Positions 63,098 through 64,000 of a DNA stretch of 64,000 bases are shown here, piece after piece (the stretch's first letter is position 1; each line of letters begins with the position of its first letter). Where the stretch lies: contig JBBANM010000011.1 of the NCBI GenBank assembly GCA_040401995.1, forward strand, positions 1 to 64,000, given 5' to 3'. Source of the stretch: Haliscomenobacter sp040401995. Its GTDB lineage: Bacteria > Bacteroidota > Bacteroidia > Chitinophagales > Saprospiraceae. A program made the position numbers and the translations under genes. The notes under the pieces are model-generated. The model worked only from the letters and a program-made list of their open reading frames with translations, did no database searches and was not told the DNA's origin.

Positions 63098-64000
63098 TTA
63101 ATTCTGAGCAGGCATTTCATCGATGAAAATCAGACCAAATTTGTCCTTACCTTTTTTGGTAACCAAAGTACCATCCGCTTTTTGCCAGCTAATCTCGTAA
63201 TCCACTTCTTCCACATTGTTGGGGAGGGTGATTTCAATAATTTTTTCGCTGATGTTGTCACCCGGGCGTAGGGTGAGCCGCTGTCGATTGATTTTTCCAA
63301 AAAAAGGATAGCTCACTGCAATGGACACCAAGCGAACGCCTTTGGCTTGCAAACCAGCCAAGTCGCCATCCAATGCAATGGTTTTACGCGTAAAAGGCGT
63401 ATACACATTGATCATGGCGGCAGTGGAAAGCTCCCAAGGTGTTTGGTAAGATCCGCCACCGATAAACTGCCAAATGTTTGTGTACTCGTATTCCATCCAC
63501 TTGGTGCGACTGGAATCGGCATCCCAGCCATAAACCATCGAGAGTGGTTTGAATCCCGCTTTGAACAGGTCTTTGGTAATCAATTTGCTATCGGTAGTGA
63601 CATCGCCGCTTTGATGTTTTTTGCGCATGTTGACCGTTACGCTGTTCAGCATTTTTTGGAATTCTTTTTCCAAGTCGCCGTCTACGCCCAAAAAGATTTC
63701 GCGTTGTTGAAATTTGGGATCCCAAAGCGGTACATCCTCGAAATAATCGGGATTGTTGCCATATTTTTGGTAAATGTTGCTCACATTAAAGGCGATGTAA
63801 TGATGGCGCTGAACCGTATTGCGGCCTTTGAAAAACAAATGGCTATGTCCTTCGCTTTGCAGTTCTTTCAACTGGTAACCCACATTCAAGCCAAATCCGG
63901 TGGTGCGCCTACTGCCCAAAAGGCCATTGGGGCCAATCAAGGCGCCGATTGCGCTGCCCATCCCCGCGGGGTCTACCTTTTCCGCTTCTACGGGTTTGAA
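63098..64000 (-). CDS. Large exported paralog 5, C-terminal part (cut by window end)
   Basis: The frame stays open to the last base, so the N-terminus lies outside. The visible 300 residues show VDPAGMGSAIGALIGPNGLLG (Gly-rich hydrophobic), the family motif WDPKFQQREIFLGVDGD, SVTVNMRKKH, MVYGWDAD, MEYEYTNIWQFIGGG and TPFTRKTIALDGD. These match paralogs 1, 3 and 4. It is the only member of the family on the minus strand here. The paralog array therefore continues beyond the window. Confidence 0.75.
   Translation of the reverse strand, partial: FKPVEAEKVDPAGMGSAIGALIGPNGLLGSRRTTGFGLNVGYQLKELQSEGHSHLFFKGRNTVQRHHYIAFNVSNIYQKYGNNPDYFEDVPLWDPKFQQREIFLGVDGDLEKEFQKMLNSVTVNMRKKHQSGDVTTDSKLITKDLFKAGFKPLSMVYGWDADSSRTKWMEYEYTNIWQFIGGGSYQTPWELSTAAMINVYTPFTRKTIALDGDLAGLQAKGVRLVSIAVSYPFFGKINRQRLTLRPGDNISEKIIEITLPNNVEEVDYEISWQKADGTLVTKKGKDKFGLIFIDEMPAQN

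Noticed and set aside
1..64000. Prophage, integrative element or insertion sequence
   Set aside because: No integrase, transposase, phage structural gene or attachment-site pair was seen; only short non-coding palindromic elements.

Overview
The window comes from a Bacteroidota chromosome, most likely a member of the Saprospiria (Haliscomenobacter/Lewinella-like); that placement is inference. Supporting signs are AT-leaning codon use, almost no Shine-Dalgarno sequences, Bacteroidota-type promoters (TTTG, about 19 nt, TAnnTTTG; the best is in front of rpsP), a long acidic-tailed ribosomal protein S16, many lipobox and signal-peptide proteins, and a TPR-CHAT protein next to a sigma/anti-sigma pair. 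No rRNA, tRNA, CRISPR array, transposase or phage gene was seen.

Layout. (1) 1-9.1 kb holds unrelated metabolic genes: a cysteine-synthase-like PLP enzyme, a fatty acid hydroxylase, a secreted esterase, an orphan Phd-type antitoxin, a nucleoside-type MFS carrier, a DoxX-like protein, slipin, and an AraC regulator divergent from a PhyH dioxygenase/aldo-keto reductase pair. (2) 9.1-16.4 kb holds a sodium:solute symporter, a PIG-L deacetylase with a 47-residue membrane protein three bases behind it, and a divergent GH57 enzyme. (3) 16.4-22.4 kb holds a lipoprotein, a giant BNR/sortilin-like protein and a 5'-nucleotidase whose leader looks like an attenuator. (4) 22.8-26.1 kb holds a proposed phosphonate-catabolism pair (HAD phosphonatase-like plus HpnW-type oxidase) beside an AraC regulator. 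(5) 26.1-33.8 kb holds housekeeping and conserved genes: an LpxH-like phosphoesterase, MarR, rpsP, a helical protein of unknown function and a fused trehalose-6-P synthase/phosphatase. Several palindromic intergenic elements are scattered here. (6) 33.8-34.9 kb is gene-free and contains a 284-bp direct duplication. (7) 34.9-43.3 kb holds a subtilase lipoprotein, a TPR-CHAT lipoprotein, a sigma factor with a membrane anti-sigma-like partner, a DUF6345-type protein with a caspase-clan-like His/Cys pair, and a lipoprotein resembling a protease propeptide.

(8) 43.6-64 kb is the most unusual part. It is a nearly continuous operon of exported proteins. At its core are at least five related, unrecognised proteins of about 590-670 residues (one is a 229-residue N-terminal remnant; another is cut by the window end on the opposite strand) plus two to three more distant relatives. 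Interleaved are a HExxH metallopeptidase, a secreted caspase-family protein, a papain-like peptidase, a beta-propeller lipoprotein and small helical or membrane proteins. Six predicted peptidases of different catalytic types lie within 29 kb. My reading is that 34.9-64 kb encodes a cell-envelope or extracellular proteolytic system whose large paralogs are substrates, scaffolds or pore/adhesin components. The shared export signals, the spacing and the recurring motifs are visible; the function is inference.
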